From contig NZ_LODL01000039.1 of assembly GCF_001551835.1 (NCBI RefSeq), positions 1-64,000 on the forward strand: a DNA stretch of 64,000 nt, given 5' to 3'. This stretch comes from Dechloromonas denitrificans. Lineage in GTDB: Bacteria > Pseudomonadota > Gammaproteobacteria > Burkholderiales > Rhodocyclaceae. Every line of letters begins with the position of its first letter. Position 1 is the stretch's first letter. Both the position numbers and the translations under genes were made by a program. The notes below the pieces were generated by a model. The model saw only the letters and a list, made by a program, of their open reading frames with translations, was not told the DNA's origin and searched no databases. Below, one piece after another: positions 18,485-28,183 of the stretch.

Positions 18485-20803
18485 TCACCGGCCATGCCAG
18501 TAGCGGCGATGCACGTCGCGCCAGGCGGCCAGTTCGGCCCCGCCCGGCTTCAGCACGACCTGCACGGCGCCGTCGCGGTCGGTGCGCCACACCGAACTGC
18601 CGGCGGCAGAGTAACGGGCCAGCACCTCGGCTTTCGGATGCCCGAAGCGGCTGCGATAACCGACCGGAATCACCACATCGCGCGCGTCGACCGCAGCGAT
18701 GAAGGCGGCGGTGGATGAGGTTTTCGAACCATGATGCGGTACCAGCAGGACATCGGCCGCCAGCTTGTCCGGCGCGCGGGCGAGCAATGCTGCCTCGTCA
18801 GGAGCCTCGATATCGGAGGTCAGCAGAACGCTGCGGCCGCCGGTCTCGACGCGCAGCACGCAGGAGACATGGTTGCTCTTGCCATCGGCCGCGTAGTTTT
18901 CGGCAACCGGATGCAACACTTCGAAGGCGACGCCATCCCACACCCAGCGCTGCCCGGCCAGGCAGCGCACGCCGCCATTTTCCGGCAGCGACGAGCGGAC
19001 TTCATCAACGGCCAGCGCCGCCAGCACCGATGCCGTGCCGCCCGAGTGGTCGCTGTCGCGATGGGTCACCATCAGCATATCGACCCGATTGATGCCCAGC
19101 GTGCGCAGGTAAGGCACAACCACCCGCTGCCCGGCATCCGACTCGGCGCTGTATAACGGCCCCGGGTCGTAGATCAGCGTGTGTTCGCGGGTCCGCACCA
19201 CGCTGGCCAGGCCCTGGCCGACATCGAGCACGTCGATCCACGCTTCGCCGGCCGGCGGCCTCGCCTGCGACCAGAACATGGCCGGCAGCAGCAACACGAA
19301 GCCGAGTGAACGCCCCGGCATGCCGCGCGGCAACAGGCAGATGGCGACCCCGCCGGCCGCCGCCAGCGCCGCCCACAAGGGCGGGGCTGGGGCCTGCCAG
19401 ACCGGCCAGGCGGCGCACCAAAAAAGAAAGACCATCAACCAGTCGAGCACCGTATGGGCCAGCCAGAGAATCGGCCACCACGGAATCAGCGCGGCAAGCA
19501 GGGCCAGCGGCGTCAGGATGAAGCTGATCACAGGAATCGCCACGGCGTTGGCCAGCGGCGACACCAGCGACAGTTGCTGGAAGAGCAGCAGCAGGATCGG
19601 CAGCGAAGCCAGCGTCGCCGCCCATTGCACGACACCCCAGGCCCGCAGCCGCTGGCGCCAGCCCCGGCCGGCCCCGACCTCGGCCGAGCCGACATAAAGC
19701 AAGGCACCGACGGCGCCGAAGGAGAGCCAGAAACCAGCCGCCAGAACACTCCATGGATCGACGACAAGGACGACCAGCAGGGCCAGCGCCAGCGTCCGAC
19801 TGGGCGCCACAATGCGCCCGGAAAGCATGGCCAGCGCGGCGACCAGCAGCATGTACAGGGTGCGCTGGGCGGGCACCGCGAAGCCGGCCAGCGCAGCATA
19901 GAACAGCGCCGCCAGGCAGGCCGCCAGCACACCCGCCTTTTGCGCGGGCAGCCGCAAGGCCAGCCAGGGCACCCGGCGCCAGCCGACATTGACCAGCCAG
20001 CCGAATAGCGCTGCCACCATCGTCACGTGCAACCCGGAAATGCTTAAAGCATGAGTGACACCGGTTCGATTGAAGGTCGGCCACAGGTCGCCCTGGATCG
20101 CCTTTTGGTCGCCGACGGCCAGCGCCACCAGGATGCCTGTCCACGGATAGGCTTCGGCCGGCAGCATCTCGCTAAAGGAGGCGCGGACCGCGTAACGCAA
20201 GCGTTCGATGAGATAGCCCGGCTGCCAGGTCATCGCACTCAGGAGCTCCGGCAGATTTGGCCGGACATAGCCGGTCGCCCGGATATTGCGTTCGAGCAAC
20301 CAGGCTTCGTAATCGAAAGCGCCGGGGTTGGCGTTGCCGTGCGGCCGCTTCAGGCGCACCGTGAACCGCCAGCGCTCGCCGGGCCGCACTGGCAGGCGCG
20401 CCCAGCCTTCTTGATCGCGGCTGCCTTGATAGTAGGAAAGCATGATGCGCGACGGGACCTCGATGCCTGCGGTCAACGTCTTTTCCAGATCAAATTCAAA
20501 ACGCGTGCCGTGACTGAAGTCCTGCGGCAGGCCGGCGACAACGCCGACGATCTCGACATCCCGGCCCTCCCAGGCCACCGCCAACTGATCGGCCAGCCGG
20601 ATCTCGGCCCGCCAGCTTGCCCAGGCGACACCGAGCGCGCAGCAGGCAAGGATCGCCAGCCAGCGTGTCAGCGCATGTAATTTGAACAGGCGGGGTAGCA
20701 GCAGCACGCCACCGGCTAGCGCCCAGAGCCACCAGACGGGCAAACTCGCCTGCATCTGCAGGCCGAGCACTCCGCTGGCAAAGGCGAGAATATCCAGGCG
20801 CAT
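18485..20803 (-). CDS. comEC: DNA internalization channel ComEC/Rec2
   Basis: A 772-residue polytopic protein. The N-terminal part has two membrane helices and a periplasmic OB-like DUF4131 region, the middle is the Competence domain with many helices (GVTHALSISGLHVTM is the conserved motif, about residue 240), and the C-terminal part is a metallo-beta-lactamase-like domain with VLDVGQGLA and the metal motif THRDSDHSGG. ComEC carries single-stranded DNA across the inner membrane in natural transformation. A TATTAT hexamer lies 6 bases before the ATG, so the message may be leaderless. Divergent from the DUF2062 gene by 23 bases. Confidence 0.92.
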   Translation of the reverse strand: MRLDILAFASGVLGLQMQASLPVWWLWALAGGVLLLPRLFKLHALTRWLAILACCALGVAWASWRAEIRLADQLAVAWEGRDVEIVGVVAGLPQDFSHGTRFEFDLEKTLTAGIEVPSRIMLSYYQGSRDQEGWARLPVRPGERWRFTVRLKRPHGNANPGAFDYEAWLLERNIRATGYVRPNLPELLSAMTWQPGYLIERLRYAVRASFSEMLPAEAYPWTGILVALAVGDQKAIQGDLWPTFNRTGVTHALSISGLHVTMVAALFGWLVNVGWRRVPWLALRLPAQKAGVLAACLAALFYAALAGFAVPAQRTLYMLLVAALAMLSGRIVAPSRTLALALLVVLVVDPWSVLAAGFWLSFGAVGALLYVGSAEVGAGRGWRQRLRAWGVVQWAATLASLPILLLLFQQLSLVSPLANAVAIPVISFILTPLALLAALIPWWPILWLAHTVLDWLMVFLFWCAAWPVWQAPAPPLWAALAAAGGVAICLLPRGMPGRSLGFVLLLPAMFWSQARPPAGEAWIDVLDVGQGLASVVRTREHTLIYDPGPLYSAESDAGQRVVVPYLRTLGINRVDMLMVTHRDSDHSGGTASVLAALAVDEVRSSLPENGGVRCLAGQRWVWDGVAFEVLHPVAENYAADGKSNHVSCVLRVETGGRSVLLTSDIEAPDEAALLARAPDKLAADVLLVPHHGSKTSSTAAFIAAVDARDVVIPVGYRSRFGHPKAEVLARYSAAGSSVWRTDRDGAVQVVLKPGGAELAAWRDVHRRYWHGR

Positions 20804-20826
20804 CCTGCAATAATAGAGGCGAGACC

Positions 20827-21360
20827 ATGCGCAAGCACCTGAAAAAATTCCTGCCCAGTCACGACAGCATCCACCGCAATCGCTGGTTGCGGCCGTTCGC
20901 CTCGTCGCTGCTGCATCCGCGCCTGTGGCACCTGAACCGCCATTCGGCGGCTGGCGCGGTAGCGGCCGGGCTGGCCTGCGGTCTGATTCCCGGGCCCTTG
21001 CAGATGATCGGCGCCGCCGCCTGCGCCCTGCTCTTTCGCGTCAATCTGCCGCTGGCGCTGCTGGTGACGCTGTATACCAACCCGTTCACCATCGTGCCGC
21101 TCTACCTGCTGGCCTATCAACTCGGCCGGCTGGCGCTGGGCGATGGCAACGGCTTCATCGCCCCGCCGGCCTTCAGCGCCACCCAGTTCGTCGCCTGGAC
21201 CGAAGCCATGCAGAACTGGATGCTGCTGGTTGCCAAGCCGCTCGGCATCGGCCTGGTCATTCTCGCCGCCGGCCTGGCGGTGGCCGGTTACTTCGCCGTC
21301 AAGGCGGCCTGGCGGATTTACCTGCTGGCCGCCTGGCGGCGGCGCAAACTCAGGTCCTGA
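20827..21360 (+). CDS. DUF2062 family membrane protein
   Basis: A 177-residue protein with an amphipathic basic N-terminus, then hydrophobic helices including [21 protein letters not shown] and the conserved NPFTIVPLY segment of DUF2062 proteins, and a C-terminal membrane helix. Function unknown; members sit in the inner membrane. A ribosome binding site GAGGCGAG precedes the ATG. The last 11 bases overlap the convergent chemoreceptor gene. Confidence 0.8.
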   Translation: MRKHLKKFLPSHDSIHRNRWLRPFASSLLHPRLWHLNRHSAAGAVAAGLACGLIPGPLQMIGAAACALLFRVNLPLALLVTLYTNPFTIVPLYLLAYQLGRLALGDGNGFIAPPAFSATQFVAWTEAMQNWMLLVAKPLGIGLVILAAGLAVAGYFAVKAAWRIYLLAAWRRRKLRS

Positions 21361-23365
21361 AGCGGGCGACTTCGCTGCTCAGGGTTTCGGCCAACTGGCG
21401 CAATTCACCGGCCGTCTCCGCGTTGCCGTAGGCCGCCGCGTTGTTCTCTTCGGCCATCTGGGCAATCCGCTCGACGTTCTGGGCGATTTCGGTACTCGCC
21501 GTCGCCTGCTCGCGCAAGGCGACCGAGATTTCGGAAACGGCATTCAGCACATTGCGCGACTGGCTCTGCACCTGGCCGATCGCCGTCCCGGCCAACTGGG
21601 CCTGTTCGACGCCGTTGGCCACCCGTTCGACGCCGCGCTTCATGCTGCTGACTGCGGTGGCGGTGCCGGATTGGATCGAAGTGATCATGCCGGAAATTTC
21701 CTGCGTTGACTTGGCGGTGCGTTCGGCCAGTTTGCGCACCTCGTCGGCGACCACGGCGAAACCGCGCCCGGATTCGCCGGCCCGCGCCGCTTCGATGGCG
21801 GCGTTCAGCGCCAGCAGATTGGTCTGATCGGCAATGTCCTTGATAGTCCCGACAATCGCCGAAATCTGGTCGGACTGCTGGCCCAGCGCCTCGACGGCGG
21901 CAGCCGATTCGTTGACGGTATCGGCAATGCCGCGGATTTCGCTGACCACGCTCTGCACGATATTGCCGCCTTGCGCCGCCACCTCGTCCGATTCACGCGA
22001 ATAATCCTGCGCATCCTGCGCGTTCTTGGCGATGTGATCGACGCCGACCGTCATTTCCTCGACCGAGGCCGCCATGCTGGACGCCGAATCGCTCTGCAAA
22101 CCGGTACTGGCGGAAATCTGCTGGCTCGACGAAGCCAGTTGTTCGGCCGCCTGACGCAAACGCTGAACATCGGTCTGAATCCGGCCCAGCAGCTTGCGGA
22201 AAGCGTGCGCCATATCGTTGAAGTCATTGCCGGCGGCATGCAGTTCATCGGCTCCTTCGCTGATGAACTCGACGGTCAGATCCCCCTCGGCCAGACGACG
22301 GGCGCCTTTCGAGAAGATCTCGACGCTGCCGATCACCGAGTAATAGGTGCCAATCCCCAGATAGCCGACGATCGACATGACGATGAAGGCGAGGCCGACC
22401 TGAAAGCTGAGAATCCGCTGCGCGCTGGCCTTGCGCTCCTCCAGCTGTTTTTCGAACTGCGGGATCAGGGTCTCGAACATCATCTTGTAGCCAAGATCGA
22501 TGATCTGGGTGGTCATTGCGAAGTATTCCTGGGGGGGGGTGGCGAATTTATCGCCGAGGATGTCATCCTGGACCAATGCGAATACTTTCTCGACGCCGGC
22601 CGAAAACTCGCGGGTCGGCCCGCTCAGCGCGTCCTTCAACGCCGGCGCATAACGAATCACCTTGTCGATATTCTTGTTCTGTGAGCCCAGGGTGCCCGTC
22701 ATCTGGGCGATCAGGGCAGTAATGTCGCGTCGGTTCTGCAGGGTCAATTCCTTGCTGGCCAGCACACCGGTGCCGCGGGCCCGGGTAATGCCGAGCGGCT
22801 CAAGCATGGCCGGCATCTTGGTGACCACGGTGTCCATGAAGTAATAGGTATCCATTACCGGATCGAGCGTCAATTGGCTCTCGTCGGCAACATCGACCAT
22901 GAAGACCAGCACCTTGGCGATCATCGCCGAATGGTGCTTGATGTTGTCCGCCGGCGCCCAGCTCAGACCCTGGCTACGGATCGTTTCCCAGTCCTGGCGA
23001 ATGGCCTTCCAGGCGCTGGACTCACGCAGGCTGGGCGAAAGTACCGCATCGGCCGCCGCGATCATGTCGGTCACCTCTTTTTCCTTGTCGGCCCGCTTCG
23101 GCTTCATCGCCTCGTTGCCATTCAGCACGCCAGAAGACAGGCCACGGTGTTGCTGCATGTACTGCGCCATGCGATTGACCGGCTTCAGCATCTGCAGCCC
23201 GGCCAGTTCCTGCTGCGCCGTCTCGATGTCGCGGTTCAGGTTGGTATACACGGTAAAGAGCAGAACCAGCATCACCAGCCCGACGGCAGTGCCCAGCAAC
23301 AGGAACTTGCTGGTGTAACGCAGGCGGTTCATCAGGGTGACCGCCGGGGCAAATAGTGCTTGCAT
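21350..23365 (-). CDS. Methyl-accepting chemotaxis protein with NIT-like periplasmic domain
   Basis: A 671-residue chemoreceptor. The start ATG (before QALFAP) is preceded by GAGGAGAG. One membrane helix near residues 18-38 and a second near residue 320 flank a large helical periplasmic domain beginning [10 protein letters not shown], which resembles nitrate/nitrite-sensing (NIT) domains. Then HAMP and a signalling domain with the conserved hairpin tip [25 protein letters not shown] sequence and [16 protein letters not shown]. No CheR-tethering pentapeptide at the C-terminus. A C9 tract in the periplasmic part could make it phase variable. Confidence 0.9.
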   Translation of the reverse strand: MQALFAPAVTLMNRLRYTSKFLLLGTAVGLVMLVLLFTVYTNLNRDIETAQQELAGLQMLKPVNRMAQYMQQHRGLSSGVLNGNEAMKPKRADKEKEVTDMIAAADAVLSPSLRESSAWKAIRQDWETIRSQGLSWAPADNIKHHSAMIAKVLVFMVDVADESQLTLDPVMDTYYFMDTVVTKMPAMLEPLGITRARGTGVLASKELTLQNRRDITALIAQMTGTLGSQNKNIDKVIRYAPALKDALSGPTREFSAGVEKVFALVQDDILGDKFATPPQEYFAMTTQIIDLGYKMMFETLIPQFEKQLEERKASAQRILSFQVGLAFIVMSIVGYLGIGTYYSVIGSVEIFSKGARRLAEGDLTVEFISEGADELHAAGNDFNDMAHAFRKLLGRIQTDVQRLRQAAEQLASSSQQISASTGLQSDSASSMAASVEEMTVGVDHIAKNAQDAQDYSRESDEVAAQGGNIVQSVVSEIRGIADTVNESAAAVEALGQQSDQISAIVGTIKDIADQTNLLALNAAIEAARAGESGRGFAVVADEVRKLAERTAKSTQEISGMITSIQSGTATAVSSMKRGVERVANGVEQAQLAGTAIGQVQSQSRNVLNAVSEISVALREQATASTEIAQNVERIAQMAEENNAAAYGNAETAGELRQLAETLSSEVARFRT
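22531..22539. repeat. Nine-base homopolymer (C9 in coding strand) inside a chemoreceptor gene
   Basis: Nine consecutive G on the plus strand, read as ACC-CCC-CCC-CAG around residue 276 of the chemoreceptor. The present length is in frame. A one-base change would truncate the receptor before its second membrane helix and signalling domain. Confidence 0.8.
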
Positions 23366-23467
23366 TTCTTCTCTCCTCATCAAGCCATTTTTCTCGGCTG
23401 ATCTATCTGGCAATTCGTTTCAACTCAAGCAAACGCCGACAACAAGCATTTGCAATCTACTCTTTAC

Positions 23468-24145
23468 TTATTCAGAAAGCATCCCGTCGTTCAGGCGCAG
23501 GACCCGGTCAGCCTTGGCGGCGAGGCGCTCGTCATGGGTGACGATGACCAGACTGGCCTGCTGCAGGCGGACCCGCTCGATCAGCAGGTCGAACACGACA
23601 TATGCGCTCTGACTATCCAGATTGCCGGTTGGTTCGTCGGCCAGCAGACACGAGGGTTCGCTGACCAGCGCCCGGGCAATCGCCGCCCGCTGCCGCTCGC
23701 CGCCGGACAGTTCGCCCGGCCGATGCGCCAGGCGATGGCCGAGGCCGACCGCGCCAAGCATTTCCGCCGCCTGGGCCAGCGCCTGCTGCCGTTCGACGCG
23801 GCGAATCAGCAGCGGCATGGCGACATTTTCCAGCGCCGAGAACTCGGGAAGTAAATGGTGGAACTGATAGACGAAACCGAGATGCCGGTTGCGCCAATCG
23901 CCGCGGTCAACCTCGCCCAAAGACGAAAAATCCCGACCCATCAGTTTGACGCTACCGGACGATGGCGTATCCAGTCCGCCCATCAAGTGCAGCAGCGTGC
24001 TTTTGCCCGAACCGGAAGCACCGACCACGGCCACCGTCTCACCAGCCTGAATGGCCAGGCTGACATCGGACAACACCGCCACGTCCAGGCCATCGCCGCG
24101 AAAAACCTTGCCCAGGCCGCTCGCCTGCAGAATCGGCTCACTCAT
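23468..24145 (-). CDS. lolD: Lipoprotein-releasing ABC transporter ATPase LolD
   Basis: A 225-residue ABC ATPase: Walker [14 protein letters not shown]-loop region [17 protein letters not shown] typical of LolD, signature [15 protein letters not shown], Walker [13 protein letters not shown] and switch His in VTHDERL. It powers release of outer-membrane lipoproteins from the inner membrane to LolA. It overlaps the 3' end of the permease gene upstream by 8 bases. Confidence 0.92.
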   Translation of the reverse strand: MSEPILQASGLGKVFRGDGLDVAVLSDVSLAIQAGETVAVVGASGSGKSTLLHLMGGLDTPSSGSVKLMGRDFSSLGEVDRGDWRNRHLGFVYQFHHLLPEFSALENVAMPLLIRRVERQQALAQAAEMLGAVGLGHRLAHRPGELSGGERQRAAIARALVSEPSCLLADEPTGNLDSQSAYVVFDLLIERVRLQQASLVIVTHDERLAAKADRVLRLNDGMLSE

Positions 24146-25385
24146 AGCGCAGCGCCTCCGCCGGATTGACGCGCGAAGCGCGCCAACTGGGATAGAGCGT
24201 AGCCAGCAGGGCGAGCACGAAGGCGATCAACGTGACCCCCCAGACATCGCTCCACTGCAGGTCGGACGGCAGGTCGGAAATGTAATAAACCTCTTTGGAC
24301 AGGAAATGGACACCCAACATTCTTTCAATAAATGGCACGACGACATCGATATTCAGCGCCAGCGCAACACCGCCGACAATGCCGAGGCCGAGGCCGATGA
24401 AGCCGACCAGTGCGCCCTGCACGACGAAAATCGCCATGATCGACAACGGTCGCGCGCCCAGCGTGCGCAGGATGGCGATATCGGCCTGCTTGTCGGTCAC
24501 CGCCATGACCAGCGTCGAAACGAGATTGAATGCTGCCACCGCGACAATCAGCGACAGAATGATAAACATCATATTTTTCTCAATTTGCACCGCCCGGAAA
24601 AAATTGGCGTGGCTTTTCGTCCAATCGTTCAGGTAGGCATCGGCATTGACGTAGCGCGCCAGTTCGCGGGCGATGCGCGGCGCCTGGAACAGGTCGTCGA
24701 CCTTGAGGCGGACGCCGGTCACCCGGTCTTCCATCTGGTACAGCTTCTGTGCGTCCTGCAGATTGATCAGCGCCAGGCCGCTGTCGTACTCGTACATGCC
24801 GACCTCGAAAATACCGACAACGCGGAACGATTTCAGGCGCGGCACGACGCCGGCCGGCGTCACCGTGCCCTGCGGCGCGATCAGCGTCACCTTGTCGCCG
24901 GTGAAAACGCGCAGCGAGCGAGCCAGGTCGGCGCCGAGCACGACACCGAATTCGCCCGGCCGCAAATCGTCGAGGCTGCCGCTCTTGATGGTCTGCCGGA
25001 AATCGGCGACGCGGTCTTCCTGCTCGGGCAGGATGCCGCGCACCAGCGAACCCTTGACCCCGCCATCGACGGTGAACATCGCCTGCGACTGGACAAAAGG
25101 CGCCGCCGCCCGCACTTCCGGATGCAACATCGCTTGCTCGGCGAGCGATGGCCAGTCGGCCAACTCGCCGTTGATACCAGTGATCTGGATATGGGAAGCA
25201 ACGCCGAGGATGCGCGTCCGCAACTCCTTTTGAAAACCGTTCATCACCGAGAGGACGACGATCAGCGCCGCGACGCCAAGCCCGATGCCGAGCATGGAAA
25301 TCAATGAAATGAAGGAGATAAAGTGATTTCGGCGTTTGGCGCGGGTGTAGCGCAAACCGATCAGCAGTTCGTAAGGCAGGGCCAT
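24138..25385 (-). CDS. lolC: Lipoprotein-releasing permease LolC/LolE
   Basis: A 415-residue permease with an N-terminal cytoplasmic start ([26 protein letters not shown]), one membrane helix, a large periplasmic domain and three C-terminal helices, with the MacB/FtsX-like motif [12 protein letters not shown]. Together with the ATPase downstream it forms the Lol complex. Only one permease gene is present here, as in species with a single LolF-like subunit. It is divergent from the RpfE-type gene with 75 bases between. Confidence 0.9.
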   Translation of the reverse strand: MALPYELLIGLRYTRAKRRNHFISFISLISMLGIGLGVAALIVVLSVMNGFQKELRTRILGVASHIQITGINGELADWPSLAEQAMLHPEVRAAAPFVQSQAMFTVDGGVKGSLVRGILPEQEDRVADFRQTIKSGSLDDLRPGEFGVVLGADLARSLRVFTGDKVTLIAPQGTVTPAGVVPRLKSFRVVGIFEVGMYEYDSGLALINLQDAQKLYQMEDRVTGVRLKVDDLFQAPRIARELARYVNADAYLNDWTKSHANFFRAVQIEKNMMFIILSLIVAVAAFNLVSTLVMAVTDKQADIAILRTLGARPLSIMAIFVVQGALVGFIGLGLGIVGGVALALNIDVVVPFIERMLGVHFLSKEVYYISDLPSDLQWSDVWGVTLIAFVLALLATLYPSWRASRVNPAEALRYE

Positions 25386-25459
25386 GCGGCTCGGGGATTC
25401 GTGAAAAGTCGCTATGGTACACTCAAGCGCTTCCCCGACGCCCGCTGGCCTGGATTCCT

Positions 25460-26488
25460 GTGCATCTCACCCTGCTTGTCCCAGAACTGATCTGGCCCGA
25501 ACCCGCCGACCAATTCACCCTCGGCAAGCTCAGCGCCCCCGGCCTTGAATGGCTGCTCGCCCACGGCAACCTGCAACGCCGGCCGCGCCGCCCCTTCGAA
25601 AACGTGCTGGCCGACTGCTTCGGCCTCGATGCAGCTCCCTTCGGCGCCCTGCGCCTGCTCGGCGAAGGCAGCCCGGCCGCCCGCGCCGGCCACTGGCTCT
25701 GTGCCGACCCGGTGCATCTGCGCTTTCACCACGAACGGATCATCCTGGCCGACGCCGGCGCCTTCGATCTCGACGAAGCAGAAGCGCGCAGCCTGGCCGC
25801 TTCGCTGAATGGCGAATTTGCCGATATCGGCGAATTTCACGTGATCAGCGCCCGCCGCTGGTATCTCAAGCTGAATGCTGCGGTCGACCACCCGGTAGCA
25901 CCGATTTCCGCCGTTGCCGGCCGCCGGGTCGATGGCGACCTGAACGGCAATGCCCTGCCGCTGACCCGCTGGCTGAACGAAGTGCAAATGTTCCTGCACG
26001 GCCACCCGGTCAACGAACAACGCCAGCGTGAAGGCAAGCCGGCCATCAACAGTCTATGGCTGTGGGGTGGCGGCGCCCTGCCCAGCCCGGCCCGACCGGC
26101 CTTCTCCGGCCTGTGGAGTGACAACCCGCTGGCTGCCGGCCTGGCCCTGGCCAGCGACATCCCGCTGCATGACCGGCCGCCCAGCCTCGCCGCCTTGCTG
26201 CCGGAAGCCGGCCCGGCCCCGCTGCTCGTCCTCGACCAGTTGCTGCCGCGCGTCCTCTACGAAGATGGCGAAGGCTGGCGCAGCGCCCTGGAACAACTCG
26301 AAGCCGACTGGTTCGTACCGCTCAGGAAAGCCCTCGGCAGCCAGGTCGACCGCATCAGCCTGATCGCGCCGACCGTCTATGGCGAACTGCACGGCACCCT
26401 GACCGGCGGTGAACGCTGGAAATTCTGGAAAAAAACCGAGGCCCTCCCCGCCCTCGCCAACCGCCTCGCCGAGCAAGCCACCCAATGA
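25460..26488 (+). CDS. RpfE-type regulatory protein (COG4255-like), function unknown
   Basis: A 342-residue soluble protein starting with GTG. I recognise the betaproteobacterial family annotated as RpfE-type regulatory protein or distant phosphoglycerate-mutase-like: LTLLVPELIWPEP at the N-terminus, WYLKL and TRWLNEVQMFLHGHPVNEQR in the middle, and NSLWLWGGGALP. The biochemical role is not established. It overlaps recJ by four bases (ATGA), a conserved arrangement that suggests co-expression with the exonuclease. Confidence 0.65.
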   Translation: MHLTLLVPELIWPEPADQFTLGKLSAPGLEWLLAHGNLQRRPRRPFENVLADCFGLDAAPFGALRLLGEGSPAARAGHWLCADPVHLRFHHERIILADAGAFDLDEAEARSLAASLNGEFADIGEFHVISARRWYLKLNAAVDHPVAPISAVAGRRVDGDLNGNALPLTRWLNEVQMFLHGHPVNEQRQREGKPAINSLWLWGGGALPSPARPAFSGLWSDNPLAAGLALASDIPLHDRPPSLAALLPEAGPAPLLVLDQLLPRVLYEDGEGWRSALEQLEADWFVPLRKALGSQVDRISLIAPTVYGELHGTLTGGERWKFWKKTEALPALANRLAEQATQ

Positions 26489-28173
26489 CCAACATCGTCA
26501 CCCGCAGCAGCGCGCCGCGCACCGTCTGGCAACTCGAACAACAAGGCTTGCACCCGCTACTCGCCCGCCTCTATGCGGCGCGCGGCGTCACCGACAAGGC
26601 CGAACTCGACTACGAACTGAAGTCGCTGCTGCCGCCCGCCGCGCTGACCAATACCGATCAGGCAGCGCACATCCTGGCCGATGCCATCGAGGCCGAAGCC
26701 CGCCTGCTGATCATCGGCGATTACGACTGCGACGGCGCCACCGCCACCGCCGTCGGCATGCGCGCCCTGAAATCGCTCGGCGCCGACGTCAACTTCCTGG
26801 TTCCCGACCGTTTCAAGTTCGGCTACGGCCTGTCGCCGGAAATCGTCGAACTGGCCGCCGAACAATCGCCCGACCTGATCATCACCGTCGACAATGGCAT
26901 CGCCAGCCTGGAAGGCGTCGCCCGCGCCCGCGAACTCGGCATCGCGACGCTGATCACCGACCATCACCTGCCGGCAGCAACGCTGCCGGACGCCGACTGC
27001 ATCGTCAATCCGAACCAGCCGGGCTGCGACTTTCCGTCCAAATGCATCGCCGGCGTCGGCGTCATGTTCTACGTCGCCCTCGCCCTGCGCGCCGAACTGC
27101 GCGAGCGCGGCTATTTTGCCGACCACCCGGAACCCAATTTTGCCGACCTGCTCGATCTCGTCGCGCTGGGCACCGTCGCCGACGTCGTCAAGCTCGACCG
27201 CAACAACCGCATCCTGGTCAGCCAGGGCCTCAAGCGCATGCGCGCCGGCCGCCTGCAACCGGGCATCGCCGCCCTCTTCAAGGCGACCAGCCGCGACCCG
27301 AAACGTGCTTCGGCCTTCGACCTCGGTTTCCTGATCGGCCCCCGCCTGAACGCTGCCGGCCGCCTGGCCGACATGCGCCTCGGCATCGAGTGCCTGATCA
27401 CCGACGATGCCGGCCGCGCCCTGCAGATCGCCCAGGAACTCGACACCCTGAACCGCACCCGCCGCGAAATCGAATCCGGCATGCAGGACCAGGCGCTGAT
27501 CCTGCTCGAAGCGATGGACGTCAACGACCCCGCCCCCGGCATCGCACTGTTCGACCCGGAATGGCACGAGGGCGTCGTCGGCATTCTCGCCTCGCGCATC
27601 AAGGAAAAGCTGCACCGCCCGGTCTTTGCCTTTGCCCGCAGCGAAGGCGGCATCGTCAAGGGTTCCGGCCGTTCGATTCCCGGCCTGCACCTGCGCGACG
27701 CCCTCGACCTCGTCGCCAAGCGCGCCCCCGGCCTGCTGCTGCGCTTCGGCGGCCATGCCATGGCGGCCGGCGCGACGCTGAAGGAAGAAAACTTCGAGCG
27801 CTTCGCCGCCCTGTTCGCCGAAATCGCCGGTGAACTGCTCGCCCCGGCCGATCTGACCCGGACGCTGGAAACCGACGGTGCGCTGGAGGGCGGCTACATT
27901 TCGCTCGAAATCGCCCGCCTGCTGGAAAACGAGGTCTGGGGCCAGGGCTTCCCGGCGCCGCTGTTCGTCGACGAATTCGACGTCGAGCAACAACGCGTCC
28001 TCAAGGAAAAGCACCTCAAGCTGCGCCTGAAAAAAGGCAATGCCCGCATCGACGCCATCCAGTTCAATTTCAGCAGCCAGCCCGGCAACCGCACCCGCGC
28101 CGCCTACCGGCTGTCGATCAACGAATACATGGGCGTCGAATCGCCGCAGTTGATGATCGAATACCTCGAGTAG
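26485..28173 (+). CDS. recJ: Single-stranded-DNA exonuclease RecJ
   Basis: A 562-residue 5'-3' ssDNA exonuclease of the DHH superfamily used in recombination and mismatch repair. Motifs: IGDYDCDGATATA (motif I), a PDLIITVDNGIAS strand, TDHHLP (the DHH motif), GVGVMFYVALALR, and in the DHHA1 domain LRFGGHAMAAGATL. A C-terminal OB fold follows. Length is normal and all metal ligands appear present. The start overlaps the preceding gene. Confidence 0.95.
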   Translation: MTNIVTRSSAPRTVWQLEQQGLHPLLARLYAARGVTDKAELDYELKSLLPPAALTNTDQAAHILADAIEAEARLLIIGDYDCDGATATAVGMRALKSLGADVNFLVPDRFKFGYGLSPEIVELAAEQSPDLIITVDNGIASLEGVARARELGIATLITDHHLPAATLPDADCIVNPNQPGCDFPSKCIAGVGVMFYVALALRAELRERGYFADHPEPNFADLLDLVALGTVADVVKLDRNNRILVSQGLKRMRAGRLQPGIAALFKATSRDPKRASAFDLGFLIGPRLNAAGRLADMRLGIECLITDDAGRALQIAQELDTLNRTRREIESGMQDQALILLEAMDVNDPAPGIALFDPEWHEGVVGILASRIKEKLHRPVFAFARSEGGIVKGSGRSIPGLHLRDALDLVAKRAPGLLLRFGGHAMAAGATLKEENFERFAALFAEIAGELLAPADLTRTLETDGALEGGYISLEIARLLENEVWGQGFPAPLFVDEFDVEQQRVLKEKHLKLRLKKGNARIDAIQFNFSSQPGNRTRAAYRLSINEYMGVESPQLMIEYLE

Positions 28174-28183
28174 AGGAAGTGCT

